A DNA stretch of 64,000 bases from a bacterium (lineage in GTDB: Bacteria > Myxococcota_A > Bradymonadia > UBA7976 > UBA1532). The position numbers and the translations under genes are program-made. The notes beneath the pieces are model-generated. The model had not been told where the DNA came from. It made no database searches and saw only the letters and a list, made by a program, of their open reading frames with translations. Shown here piece after piece: positions 34,470 through 43,777 of the stretch. Within the stretch, counting starts at the first letter, position 1. The number at the start of each line of letters is the position of its first letter. The DNA lies in assembly GCA_030427205.1 (NCBI GenBank), contig JAUHXC010000037.1, positions 1 through 64,000 on the forward strand, given 5' to 3'.

Positions 34470-35718
34470 CCTACTGCAACGCCCGCCGGCTCTCGAAGTC
34501 TGCGGGCTACATGCGCCAGATCGACTACGCGCTCGGCGGCTTCGTGGCGTACCTCGACGGCACCGGCGGGGCCGGCGTCGAGCACATGCCGTCGGCGCTG
34601 ACCAAGAGCGCCCTGCTCGGGTACTTCGGGTGGCTGCTGGACGAGCGCGGCGTATCGCAGCTCACGGCGACCGATCGGGTGCGGCACGTCGAGCGGGCCT
34701 GGGCCTGGTTGGCCGATGACGATGACTGGGCCGAGTTGGTCGGCGGCCGCGTCGGCTGGATATGCAGCGGCCGGCGCCGTCGGTCGGCGATGCGGCGCCT
34801 ACGTGGGCCGAGATGGACGCGGCCATCGAGACGGCGCGGGCGGCGGATGACTGGCTCTGGCGGCTGTTCTTCCTGGCCAGCCGGACCGGGCTGAGGGCCC
34901 GCTCGCAGATCCTCGAGCTGAAGTGGAGCGACATCGACATCCCCACCGCCCGGCTGCGGGTGCGGCCCGAGCTGGGCAAGAGCCGGCAGGAGCGGCGGGG
35001 GAGGGTGGTGCCGCTCGCGCCGGTGGTCGTCGCTGAGATCGCGACGTGGGGTGTGCGCGAGGGCTACCTCGTCGACATCCCGGGCACGAAGCGGCACCCG
35101 GACTTCTCTCGCGTGCCCGGCTACTGGCGCGCGGCGGGTTTCGAGGAGATCCCCTGGTGGCCGCTGCACGGGTTCCGCAAGGGGTTCGTCTCGGGCATGG
35201 CCGAGGCCGGCGTGCAGGAGCGTGTGGCGTGCGCGCTGACCGGGCACACCCGGCCGGGCGATGTGCACAGCCGCGTGTACACGTCGGCAGCCGCGCTCTG
35301 GCCACTGATGGTCGAGGCAGTGGCGAAGGTGCCGCCGGTGACCGTGCCGAAGCGCAAGGTGGACGAGTTCAGCGCCCGCCGCGCGAAGCAGCGGGGCGAG
35401 GCGCCGAAGGTCGAGGTGCAGGTGACGCCGGGCGAGCCGATCGACTGGCGTTCACTGCCGCTCGGCGAGACCAGCGACGCCGAGATCTCCCGGGCGTTGG
35501 CGCGGTGCGGCATCGAGCTGACGTCGCAGACGGTGGGCTATCACCGGAAGCGCCTGGGCATCGCCTCGCACTCCAGTTGGCGGGCGAAGCCGAAGGGCAT
35601 CGACTGGTCGGCGGTGGACTGGTCGGCCTACGAGGGCTGGACCAACGTGGCGGTCGCCAAGGAGCTGGGCTGCTCGGCTCAGCTTGTCGGGCAGCGGAGG
35701 CGGGAGGCGAGGGGGTGA
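34256..35718 (+). pseudogene. Tyrosine recombinase, full length but frameshifted (integrase copy 2)
   Basis: The N-terminal part (MATIERRSGKWSVRYRTLTG, then a SAM-like core-binding domain) runs in one frame to about 34,740. The rest runs in another frame from RRPRRLDMQRPAPSVGDAAP onward. A missing base in GAGTTGGTCGGCGGCC (about 34,731-34,746) explains the shift. The catalytic part is intact: RTGLRARSQILELKWSDID, the beta-hairpin Lys in GKSRQERRG, HGFRK, LTGHTRPGD and VYT. Residues after the Tyr form the same helix-turn-helix extension as copy 1. Rejoined, the protein has about 487 aa. It could be a sequencing error, a recent inactivation, or translation by frameshifting. Confidence 0.75.
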
Positions 35719-35820
35719 GGGCGGGGTCGCGTGTGTCGCTGACGGGCCCCTGACGCGGGCCCCACGAGAGAATCCTGTGCCCATCTCGTGCCCAAAGCGA
35801 AAGCCGGAAAGCCCGAAACC

Positions 35821-35871
35821 CTAGCGCTTCTTGGTCCCGTAAGCCTTGCTCTTGTACTTTTTGGTGTAGGC
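35821..35871 (-). other. Right attachment-site copy at the 3' end of the VWA lipoprotein gene
   Basis: The last 17 codons of the VWA gene, including the stop, match the orphan tail at 799-850 codon for codon in length. TTGTACTTTTTGG is identical (35,852-35,864). The integrase ends 103 bp to the left and TGTGCCCAT/CGTGCCCAA repeats lie between. Confidence 0.65.
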
Positions 35872-37272
35872 CTTCCGGCTGCTCGCGCTCGTCCGCGCCT
35901 CGTCGACCTCGTCGCGGGCTTCCTCCAACTCGGTGATCTGGGCGTTGAGCTTGGGGCTGGGGCGCTTCTCGGCCTTCTGCTTGAGGTCGTCGATGGCCAA
36001 CTGCAGGCCCCCACGGGCGCCGGCGAAGTCGCCGCGGTCGGCCGCGCGGGCGGCGACTTCGAGGCGCTCGGCCGCTTCGACCTCGGCGACGCGCACCGTG
36101 ACTTCGGGGCGCTCGCTCTTCTGCATCGCGGCGGCGTCGGCGGTGATCTCGAGCGAGAGCGGCACGTCGGCGCGGCGGCTCGTGCTGTCGGCGGTGATGT
36201 CGGTGTAGCCGACGCTCAAAGTACCCAGGGCGACCTGCGGCGGGGTCAGGGCCGGCAGGGCGAGGCGCAGGATGACCTCTCGGGTCTGGCCGGCGCCGAT
36301 GCTGCCGATGCGGGCGGTCGTGCGGGCACCGTCGCGGACGGTCGGGTAGCCGAAGACCTTGGCGACGCCGGTGCCGGGGGTCGGGTTCAGCTCGATCTCG
36401 ATGCCGCGCGCGACGGTGGCGACGAGGCCCTTCATCTCGTCGCCGAGGATGCCGGCGATGGCGTTGGCGTCCTTGATGAAGTGGTAGCGGCCGCCGCCCT
36501 GGTCGGCGAGCTTGGTCATGAGGTCTTCGTTGTAGTCGAGGCCGACCCCCAGGGTCGATACGCTGATGCCGCGGGTGAAGGCCTTGGCGGCCCGGGCGCC
36601 GAGCACGTCGGGGCGCTGCTCGCCTTCGTTGGCGAGGCCGTCGCTCAACAGCAGAGCATGGGTCAGGCGGCCGTCGTCCTTCAGGCCGGTCTCGAGGTCG
36701 TCGAGCGCCTGCATCAAGGCCGGGCCGAGGGCGGTGCCGCCGCCGCTCTCGATGCCGAGCAGGTGGTTGCGCAGCACTTCGCGGCCTTCGCCGACCGCCA
36801 GGCGGGTGGTGTGGCGGCGCACGTCGCTGCTGTAGCTGATGAGGGTGACGGTGTCGTGGGGCTCGAGGGTGTCGAGCAGCTTGAGCGACGCCGTCTTGAC
36901 GTCGCGGATCTTGTCTCCGCTCATGCTGCCCGAGCGGTCGATGACCAGGGCCAGATCGACGGGTGGGCGGGGGCCGGTGACTTCGCCGAGGCCCTCCATG
37001 CGCACCAGCAGGTTGAGCTCGCGCAGGCCGTCGGCGGTGATGCGGTCGAACTGCGGGAGGACGGTGACGCCGACGCTGCCGACCGGGGTGGGCGGCGCGG
37101 CGATCTTGGCCGGCTCGGCGGGGCGGATGGGCGTATCGGGGGCGGTGGCCGGAGCCGGGTCGCTGGCGACAGCCTTGGCGATGGCGCCCTCAGCCTGTTC
37201 GGCGGGGGCCTCGGTGGGCTGGCACGCGGTGAGCGCGAGCGCGGTGGCGACGAGGGTCAGCGGGCGGTTCAT
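35821..37272 (-). CDS. VWA-domain lipoprotein
   Basis: 483 aa from ATG at 37272; lipoprotein signal MNRPLTLVATALALTAC with Cys-17 as the lipid site. A Pro/Ala linker leads to the VWA domain at about 100-270: VDLALVIDRSGSMSGDKI gives the MIDAS DxSxS, with ESGGGTALGPAL supplying Thr and LLLSDGLANEG the Asp. A beta-sandwich follows, then a helical segment (about 395-450) and a Lys/Tyr-rich tail. It is the family of secreted YfbK-like VWA lipoproteins of unknown ligand. The frame stays open upstream but without a signal, so the lipobox decides the start. The gene's 3' end is the integration target of the island. Confidence 0.85.
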   Translation of the reverse strand: MNRPLTLVATALALTACQPTEAPAEQAEGAIAKAVASDPAPATAPDTPIRPAEPAKIAAPPTPVGSVGVTVLPQFDRITADGLRELNLLVRMEGLGEVTGPRPPVDLALVIDRSGSMSGDKIRDVKTASLKLLDTLEPHDTVTLISYSSDVRRHTTRLAVGEGREVLRNHLLGIESGGGTALGPALMQALDDLETGLKDDGRLTHALLLSDGLANEGEQRPDVLGARAAKAFTRGISVSTLGVGLDYNEDLMTKLADQGGGRYHFIKDANAIAGILGDEMKGLVATVARGIEIELNPTPGTGVAKVFGYPTVRDGARTTARIGSIGAGQTREVILRLALPALTPPQVALGTLSVGYTDITADSTSRRADVPLSLEITADAAAMQKSERPEVTVRVAEVEAAERLEVAARAADRGDFAGARGGLQLAIDDLKQKAEKRPSPKLNAQITELEEARDEVDEARTSASSRKAYTKKYKSKAYGTKKR

Positions 37273-37395
37273 GGCGGCTCCTGTCGGGCGGCGAAGTTCG
37301 GTCGACGAGGGGCTTGCACGCAGCCGCTGGAGAAACGATCTGTCGAAGGTCGATTTTTCTGAATTTCGGCCGCGCCGGCCGGGGGAGAGGTGCTG

Positions 37396-37785
37396 ATGGA
37401 CGTGATCCGATATACCGGCGGCTGCCATTGTGGCGCGGTGCGGTTCGCGGTGAAGGTGGCCGAAGACGCTCACCTGGCTCACGCGTGCAACTGCTCGGTC
37501 TGCTTCAAGGTGGGCTTCCTGCACGTGATCGTCGATCGGGATGCCTTCGAGTTGCTGCAGGGCGAGGCGCGCATCACCACCTACACCTTCAATACGGGGG
37601 TCGCGCAGCACACCTTCTGCAGCGTGTGCGGGGTCAAGGCGTTCTACACCCCGCGTTCCCACCCGACGGGGGTCAGCGCCAACCTGCGCTGCTTCGATGG
37701 CATCGAGGAGGGCGTGCTCGAGAAGTTCGCCGTGCAGGACTTCGACGGGCGCAATTGGGAGAGCGCGGTGCACGCCATCCGCTGA
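37396..37785 (+). CDS. GFA-family zinc protein
   Basis: 129 aa. The Gfa/CENP-V fold is shown by the zinc ligands CHC in GGCHCGAVRF, CxxC in CNCSVC, and CSVC in HTFCSVCGVKAFY. GGGAGAGG lies upstream of the ATG. The family was first linked to glutathione and formaldehyde, although the catalytic claim is disputed. The formaldehyde genes frmA and fghA lie 1.4-3.4 kb to the right, which is suggestive but not proof of a shared pathway. Confidence 0.8.
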   Translation: MDVIRYTGGCHCGAVRFAVKVAEDAHLAHACNCSVCFKVGFLHVIVDRDAFELLQGEARITTYTFNTGVAQHTFCSVCGVKAFYTPRSHPTGVSANLRCFDGIEEGVLEKFAVQDFDGRNWESAVHAIR

Positions 37786-37789
37786 GCGA

Positions 37790-38968
37790 TCAGCGGCCGG
37801 GGATCTCGTCTGCGGGCAATCGCACGAAGCGGGGGCGGTAGATGCGGGCGTCGCCGGCCATGGTGAAGAAGTCGAGGCTGTTGACCACGTAGCTGAAGAT
37901 CAGGCCGTCGCGGCTCAGCTGGGGGTGGGCCTTGGCGGCGTAGGTGAAGTGCTGCGCGTCGGCGTCCAGGTCGGGCACGCGGTAGACGGTGCGCGGGCGG
38001 CTCCAGGGGCCGTCCGGTGCGGGGGCGTCGCGCAGCAGCACGCGGTCGCTGAAGCCGTTCTCGCTGTAGAGCATGACCCAGCGCTCGCCTTCGCGGTGCA
38101 CGCTGAGCTCGTTGGCGATGTCATGGGCGATGGGTGCCGCGGCGGCCGGCTCGGCGCTCCAGATGCCATCGGAGTTGCGGAAGCGCCACGCGGCGGGCGC
38201 GCCGATGTCGACGGCCCCGACCTGGGCGATGAGCAGCGCTTTGGCCTGAGGGTCACGATCGTCGATGCCATAGACCCAGACGCGCCCGCCGTCGACGGCC
38301 ATGCCTACGCCCCAGGTGACCTGACGCTCGGGGTGCGCGAACGGCAGCCGGATCTGGCGCGGTCGCCATTCATCGAGCGGCGCGTCGGGATCGTCGACGA
38401 GCACAATGCCGCTGTCGACGGGCCTGAAGTCGAAGACGCTGTCGTCGCCGCGGCGTTTCAACCGCGCCACGAAGAAGGCCAGCAAGCCGGCATCGGGCAG
38501 CCGCACCCCGGCACCGGGCCAGAACCAGGAGCCCTCGGCGTCGCGGAAGACCTGCGGGTCGGGGGTCAGCCACGCGGTTGCTTTGCCCGCGGCGTCGTTC
38601 GGGCCCCAGGCGAAGCGTGCGGCTGCGGGCGACGGTGGGTCGGCGTCGCCGTGGTCGAGGACGGCGACGGTATTGTTGACCATCGTCGCGTCGACATGAC
38701 GCCCGTCGCGGACGGGGCCGATCCAGGTATCGCCGAAGAGAAAGAGCGAGCGCCCGGGGCCGAGTTCGACCGAGTAGGCCGCGTCGGCGCCGGTCCAGCC
38801 ATCGGTGCGATCGAAGATGGCATCCCACCCGTGAAGGTGCGTGCCGTCGTAGGTCGGCGCCGAGCAGCCCGCCAGCAGCATCGACAGCGTGTAGACCGAT
38901 GCCAGCGATGCGATGCCATGCGCTCTGCGGTGGGATGGGTGGGATGGGTGGGATGGGTGGGATGCCAT
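37790..38968 (-). CDS. Lipoprotein with DUF4185-like beta-propeller
   Basis: 392 aa from the ATG at 38968. An odd leader with SHP repeats is followed by the lipobox YTLSMLLAGC. The mature part has the DUF4185/glycosidase-propeller marks: LFLFGDTWIG, MVNNTVAVL, FWPGAGVRLPD, VTWGVGMAVDGGRVWVYG, WVMLYSENGF and FTYAAKAHPQL. Such proteins are secreted and may bind or cut sugars. It lies 26 bp after the small Cys-rich lipoprotein gene, so it may be the last gene of the frmA operon. A start nearer the lipobox is possible if the repeats are not translated. Confidence 0.65.
   Translation of the reverse strand: MASHPSHPSHPSHRRAHGIASLASVYTLSMLLAGCSAPTYDGTHLHGWDAIFDRTDGWTGADAAYSVELGPGRSLFLFGDTWIGPVRDGRHVDATMVNNTVAVLDHGDADPPSPAAARFAWGPNDAAGKATAWLTPDPQVFRDAEGSWFWPGAGVRLPDAGLLAFFVARLKRRGDDSVFDFRPVDSGIVLVDDPDAPLDEWRPRQIRLPFAHPERQVTWGVGMAVDGGRVWVYGIDDRDPQAKALLIAQVGAVDIGAPAAWRFRNSDGIWSAEPAAAAPIAHDIANELSVHREGERWVMLYSENGFSDRVLLRDAPAPDGPWSRPRTVYRVPDLDADAQHFTYAAKAHPQLSRDGLIFSYVVNSLDFFTMAGDARIYRPRFVRLPADEIPGR
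38931..38966. repeat. 9-bp tandem repeat (TGGGATGGG), G-quadruplex-capable
   Basis: TGGGATGGG occurs three times in a row, followed by TGGGATGCC. On the minus strand it encodes Ser-His-Pro units at the very start of the lipoprotein. Runs of three G separated by one or two bases meet the usual G-quadruplex rule. Nine-base units keep the frame if the copy number changes. Confidence 0.7.
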
Positions 38969-38994
38969 GGGGCCCCTCGGTCGCCGAGCCGAGG

Positions 38995-39204
38995 TCAGTG
39001 CTGCGGCGTGCAGGCGAACCCGCTGCCGTCGGGGCGGGCGTGGCAGACCCCGAGCGCGCCGCCCTGGCCGAGTCGGCATTGCTGGCCGGTCTTCTGACAG
39101 GCCGCCGCGTTGGGCGCGATGCCTTCGCCTTCGGCCGGCGGCGGTGGGCTGCAGGCGAGCAGCGGAAGGCTCAGCAGGGCGGTCATGAGGAGAATTCGGC
39201 GCAT
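38995..39204 (-). CDS. Small Cys-rich lipoprotein
   Basis: 69 aa; ATG overlaps the fghA stop. Signal MRRILLMTALLSLPLLAC with lipid Cys-18. The mature peptide has four more Cys in the pattern CQKTGQQC, GVC and FAC, ending TPQH, so two disulfides are likely. Tight coupling to fghA suggests co-expression with formaldehyde oxidation. Function unknown. Confidence 0.65.
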   Translation of the reverse strand: MRRILLMTALLSLPLLACSPPPPAEGEGIAPNAAACQKTGQQCRLGQGGALGVCHARPDGSGFACTPQH

Positions 39205-40039
39205 CACTTCAATCGCTCCGCATGCCATGTGATGTGATCGCCGATGACACTCTGCACGAAGTAGTAGCTGTGGTCGTAATCGGCGTGCAGGCGCAGCGTG
39301 AGCGGCACCTTGGCTTCGGCGCAGGCGGCGGCGAACCACTCCGGGCGCAGCCCGGCGTAGAAGCCATCGGCCAGGCCCTGATCGAGCAGGATGTCATGGC
39401 GCCAGCCGCGGCTCGCCACCAGGGCGCAGGCGTCGTGCTCGGCCCAGGCCTGCGGATCGTCGCCGAGGTAGGCCGCCAGCGCGCCCTGGCCCCATTCGAC
39501 CCGGCTCGGCGCGACGATGGCAGCCATGCCAGAGACCGAGCGGAAGCGATCGGGGTGGCGCATCGCCAGGGTCAGGGCCCCGTGGCCGCCCATGGAGTGG
39601 CCGGTGAGTCCCATGCGCCCGGTATCGAAGCCGAACGCTTCGCAGACCATATCGGGCAGCTCGTGGGCGCAGTAGCGCTCCATGGCGAAGTGCGGCGCCC
39701 AGGGCTTCTCGGTGGCGTCGAGGTAGAAGCCGGCCCCCTGGCCGAGCTGCCAGCCGTCGTCATCGGCGATGTCGTCGCCGCGGGGGCTGGTATCGGGGAA
39801 GACCAGCGCGATGCCATGCTCGGCGGCGTAGCGCTGGGCGCCGGCCTTGGTGGTGGCGTTCTCCCAGGTGCAGGTCAGGCCCGAGAGATAGAACAGCACC
39901 GGCGGGCGCTCGATGCCGGCGGGGCGGAAGACCGAGAAGGTCATCTCGCAGCCGGTGGCGGCCGACGCGTGGCGATACACGCCGTGGGTGCCGCCGTGGC
40001 AGCCGCGCTGCTCGACGGTGCTCAGGTCGCTGGGCTGCA

Positions 40040-40040
<1 letters not shown>
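39204..40040 (-). CDS. fghA: S-formylglutathione hydrolase
   Basis: 278 aa, the normal length. Converts S-formylglutathione to formate and glutathione, the second step of glutathione-dependent formaldehyde oxidation. The nucleophile elbow GHSMGGHGAL carries the catalytic Ser; FYLSGLTCTWENA is the oxyanion-side signature; the Asp is in the segment DILLDQG and the His in DYDHSYYF. The ATG overlaps the frmA stop by 4 bp. Confidence 0.95.
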
Positions 40041-41149
<1,109 letters not shown>

Positions 41150-41295
41150 CGATCTCTCCTCGGCGGCGGGTCGTGGATGCGCCGGCGCGCGGCGCTTGAA
41201 CGGCACATCGATGAGCGGCACGGTATGCCGGTCGCAGCCCGGGCGCCAGTGATCCGTCGCGCGCGCCCGTTTCACCGTGACCGCCAGGAGACCCG

Positions 41296-41658
41296 ATGCC
41301 CCAGCTCATCGACGCCCCCACGACGATCCCCGCCGCCGGCACCAAACCCAAGCGCATCGACGAGTACGTCGGCGGGGTCAATACCGGCGACCGCGAGATC
41401 AGCATCGCCCACATGCGCTCGCCGGCGGGCTGGGTCGAGCCGGGGCAGACCCCCGAGTTCACCGAGTACACGCTCGTGATCGCCGGCAAGCTGCGGGTCG
41501 AGAGCAAGCAGGGCGTGCTCACCGTCGCGGCGGGGCAGGCGGTGATCTGCCGGCCGGGGGAGTGGGTGCGCTATTCGACGCCCGATGGCGATTGCGAGTA
41601 CGTCGCGATCTGCCTGCCGGCGTTCTCGCCGGCGACCGTGCATCGGGATCCCGAATGA
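41296..41658 (+). CDS. Cupin-domain protein
   Basis: 120 aa, a single small beta-barrel. EFTEYTLVIAGKLRVES and VAAGQAVICRPGEWVRYS are the two cupin boxes, but the usual His ligands are reduced to few, so metal binding is uncertain. It is coupled to the next gene by ATGA and divergent from frmA with 146 bp between starts. Ligand unknown. Confidence 0.75.
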   Translation: MPQLIDAPTTIPAAGTKPKRIDEYVGGVNTGDREISIAHMRSPAGWVEPGQTPEFTEYTLVIAGKLRVESKQGVLTVAAGQAVICRPGEWVRYSTPDGDCEYVAICLPAFSPATVHRDPE

Positions 41659-42482
41659 TGCGGCTGGCCCCCTGGCTGGGGCTGGTGGTGCTCCTGCTCG
41701 CCGGGTGTACCCGCGAGCCGGCCGCGGCGCCGCCGACCGCTGCGCCACAGATCGAGGCGCCCGCAGCCCCGGAGGTCGAGGCGCCCGCGGCCTCGCCGAG
41801 CCGGCCCGCCGAGCCGATCCAGGCGCCGGAGATCCCGGCCGAGGCGCCGCTGGGCTTCGTCGAGATCACGACCGGCGGCGCGGGCAAGGCCGATCGATTG
41901 CCGTTGATCATCGCGGTGCATGGGCTGGGCGATCGCCCGGAGAACTTCGTGCGTCTCTTCGAAGGGCTGCCGCTGCCGGCCCGGGTCGTGGCGCCGCGGG
42001 GTCCGACTGCGCATGGGCAGGGGCGGTCGTGGTTCCCGGTGCGGCTGCCGGTGCGCCGGGACGATCCACGGATGGCGGCCGGCGTGCGCTCGGCGGCGGC
42101 GAGCCTGGCGGCGCTGGCCGCTTGGCTCCAGGCCCGTCGGCCGACGGTGGGCAAGCCGGTGATCACCGGCTTCTCGCAGGGCGGCATCTCGAGCTTCGCC
42201 GTCGCGGTGCACCACCCCGACGCGATCTCGGGCGCGGTGCCGGTGGCCGGGGCGCTGCCGGCGGATCTGTGGCGCGGGCCCGGCCCGTCGGTGCCGGTGG
42301 TGGCGCTGCACGGCAAGGCCGATCGGGTCGTGCCGTTCGCCGACGGCGCGGCGCTCGTCGAGGCGCTGGCCGCCCGGGGCGCCGACGCGCGCATGATCGC
42401 CTTCGACGACGTGCCCCATCGGGTCCCGCCGGCGGTGCGCCGCGCAGTCTTCGAGGCCCTGGCCGAGCTGGCGCCGCGCTGA
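41655..42482 (+). CDS. Lipoprotein alpha/beta hydrolase (carboxylesterase / phospholipase type)
   Basis: 275 aa. Signal MMRLAPWLGLVVLLLAGC with lipid Cys; a Pro/Ala/Glu-rich tether; then a hydrolase fold. IIAVHGLGD is the oxyanion strand, TGFSQGGISSFAVA the nucleophile Ser, GKADRVVPFADG the acid, and PHRVPPAV the His. This is the carboxylesterase/YpfH-like group that cleaves small esters. A hairpin-like inverted repeat (CGCTGAAC at 42,477 with GTTCAGCG at 42,515) overlaps the stop and could act as a weak terminator. Confidence 0.8.
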   Translation: MMRLAPWLGLVVLLLAGCTREPAAAPPTAAPQIEAPAAPEVEAPAASPSRPAEPIQAPEIPAEAPLGFVEITTGGAGKADRLPLIIAVHGLGDRPENFVRLFEGLPLPARVVAPRGPTAHGQGRSWFPVRLPVRRDDPRMAAGVRSAAASLAALAAWLQARRPTVGKPVITGFSQGGISSFAVAVHHPDAISGAVPVAGALPADLWRGPGPSVPVVALHGKADRVVPFADGAALVEALAARGADARMIAFDDVPHRVPPAVRRAVFEALAELAPR

Positions 42483-42560
42483 ACGTCTGCCGCCCGGCCG
42501 CTCACCGGTGCCCGGTTCAGCGGTCTTGCATCGCTGGCAGGTGAGCGTCATGATCCGCCC

Positions 42561-42893
42561 ATGGCTGATGCAGACGACAAGCCGACCGCTCCGCCTTCAG
42601 CGCTGCCGACCTCGACCGCGCCGATCATTCCGGTTCAGCGGGCCGACAGCGACACTGCGCTCGAACGGCAGATCGATCTCGACGAAGAGCACCTGCCGCG
42701 GGATACCGCCCCGCTCGAGCGGGCCGATCTGGATGCCCTGCGGGCGCTGGCAGAGAAGGACGGCGATCTGGACGGGCTCGGCGGGCCGACCGACGAGATC
42801 GATCTCTCGGACTTCGAGGACGACGACGAGGGGTCGGACGACACCCTCAACGATACGGTCGCGTCCGAGGCCGTGCCCGACCTGGACGACTGA
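42561..42893 (+). CDS. Small acidic protein of unknown function
   Basis: 110 aa, strongly acidic, no signal or membrane segment. The C-terminal half is Asp/Glu-rich (EIDLSDFEDDDEGSDD, AVPDLDD). Low complexity suggests disorder. It is convergent with the next gene, 23 bp away. I do not recognise a family. Confidence 0.45.
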   Translation: MADADDKPTAPPSALPTSTAPIIPVQRADSDTALERQIDLDEEHLPRDTAPLERADLDALRALAEKDGDLDGLGGPTDEIDLSDFEDDDEGSDDTLNDTVASEAVPDLDD

Positions 42894-42916
42894 ACGTCAG
42901 GCACCGTCCGGACACC

Positions 42917-43777
42917 TCAGCGGGGCGGCTCGATCGCCACGCACCCCACCTCCACCGTGACGCCGGCGCAGGTGTCGAGCGCGAGCGTGCCGCCGTCGAG
43001 CGCCAGGACGCGCCCCGGCGCCCCGCCTTCCTCCAACAAGACCGCCTGCGCTTCGACGAAGCGCGCTTGCGCCGCGTCGAATCGCGCGGGGTCGATGCCC
43101 GCCATCAGCAGGTCCGGCGCGCCGTACTTGGGGTTGCCCCGGGTGAGCAGCATCAGCGTGCCGTCGGCTGCCCGGCGGCGGATGAGCCGCACCTGCCCGG
43201 CGGAGAGCGCGGCGCCCTTCAACTCGGCGGCCCATTCGGCGGCGGTCCACGCGCGGCGGGCGAGCAGGTCGAGCACGATGCCGTCGTGGCGGTCGGCGAC
43301 GTACAGCGCGGCGGTGCCTACCAGCCGGATCTGCCCGCCCGCGAGCAGCGGCGCGGCGGCGCTGCGCAGCGAGACGGCGAGCGTCGCGGCCTCGGCTTTG
43401 GCCCTCTCCGCCGGCGGCAGGTCGGCGATCAGCCCGGCGAGCGCGGCGGCGGGCAGCATCGGATGGGGCAGGTCGGCGTAATCCAGCTCGACGTCGACCT
43501 CGTAGCCGCCGGGCACGCCCTGGACCCGACGGTGGATCGGCCGATAGGCCTCGGCCCGGCCGTGCACCGCGTCCCACATGGCCTCGACGTCGCCTTCGCG
43601 CTGCATCGCTTGGGTATCGGCGGTGAGCACGAGGTACATCTGCAGGGTCGGGCGCTCGGACGGCAGCAGCGGCGTCTGATCGATCGCCGCCGGCGTCGGC
43701 TTCGGCGCGCTGCCGCAGCCGAAGAACTGCCCGCCGAGAGCCAGCAACAGGCAAGACTGCACAAGACCACGTATCAT
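42917..43777 (-). CDS. Lipoprotein coupled to a Ser/Thr kinase
   Basis: 286 aa; signal MIRGLVQSCLLLALGGQFFGC with lipid Cys-21. The mature part is alpha/beta without a family I recognise; notable stretches are LQMYLVLTADTQAM, YEVDVELDYADLPHPMLP and VRLIRRRAADGTLMLLTRGNP. The ATG overlaps the kinase stop (ATGA), suggesting it is made with, and may report to, the membrane kinase. Confidence 0.65.
   Translation of the reverse strand: MIRGLVQSCLLLALGGQFFGCGSAPKPTPAAIDQTPLLPSERPTLQMYLVLTADTQAMQREGDVEAMWDAVHGRAEAYRPIHRRVQGVPGGYEVDVELDYADLPHPMLPAAALAGLIADLPPAERAKAEAATLAVSLRSAAAPLLAGGQIRLVGTAALYVADRHDGIVLDLLARRAWTAAEWAAELKGAALSAGQVRLIRRRAADGTLMLLTRGNPKYGAPDLLMAGIDPARFDAAQARFVEAQAVLLEEGGAPGRVLALDGGTLALDTCAGVTVEVGCVAIEPPR

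Noticed and set aside
38931..38966. Phase-variable tract
   Set aside because: The unit is 9 bp, so copy changes would not shift the reading frame.
42477..42522. Hairpin-like repeat CGCTGAAC...GTTCAGCG at the esterase stop
   Set aside because: A 30-base loop and no U-tract; kept only as a remark in the gene entry.
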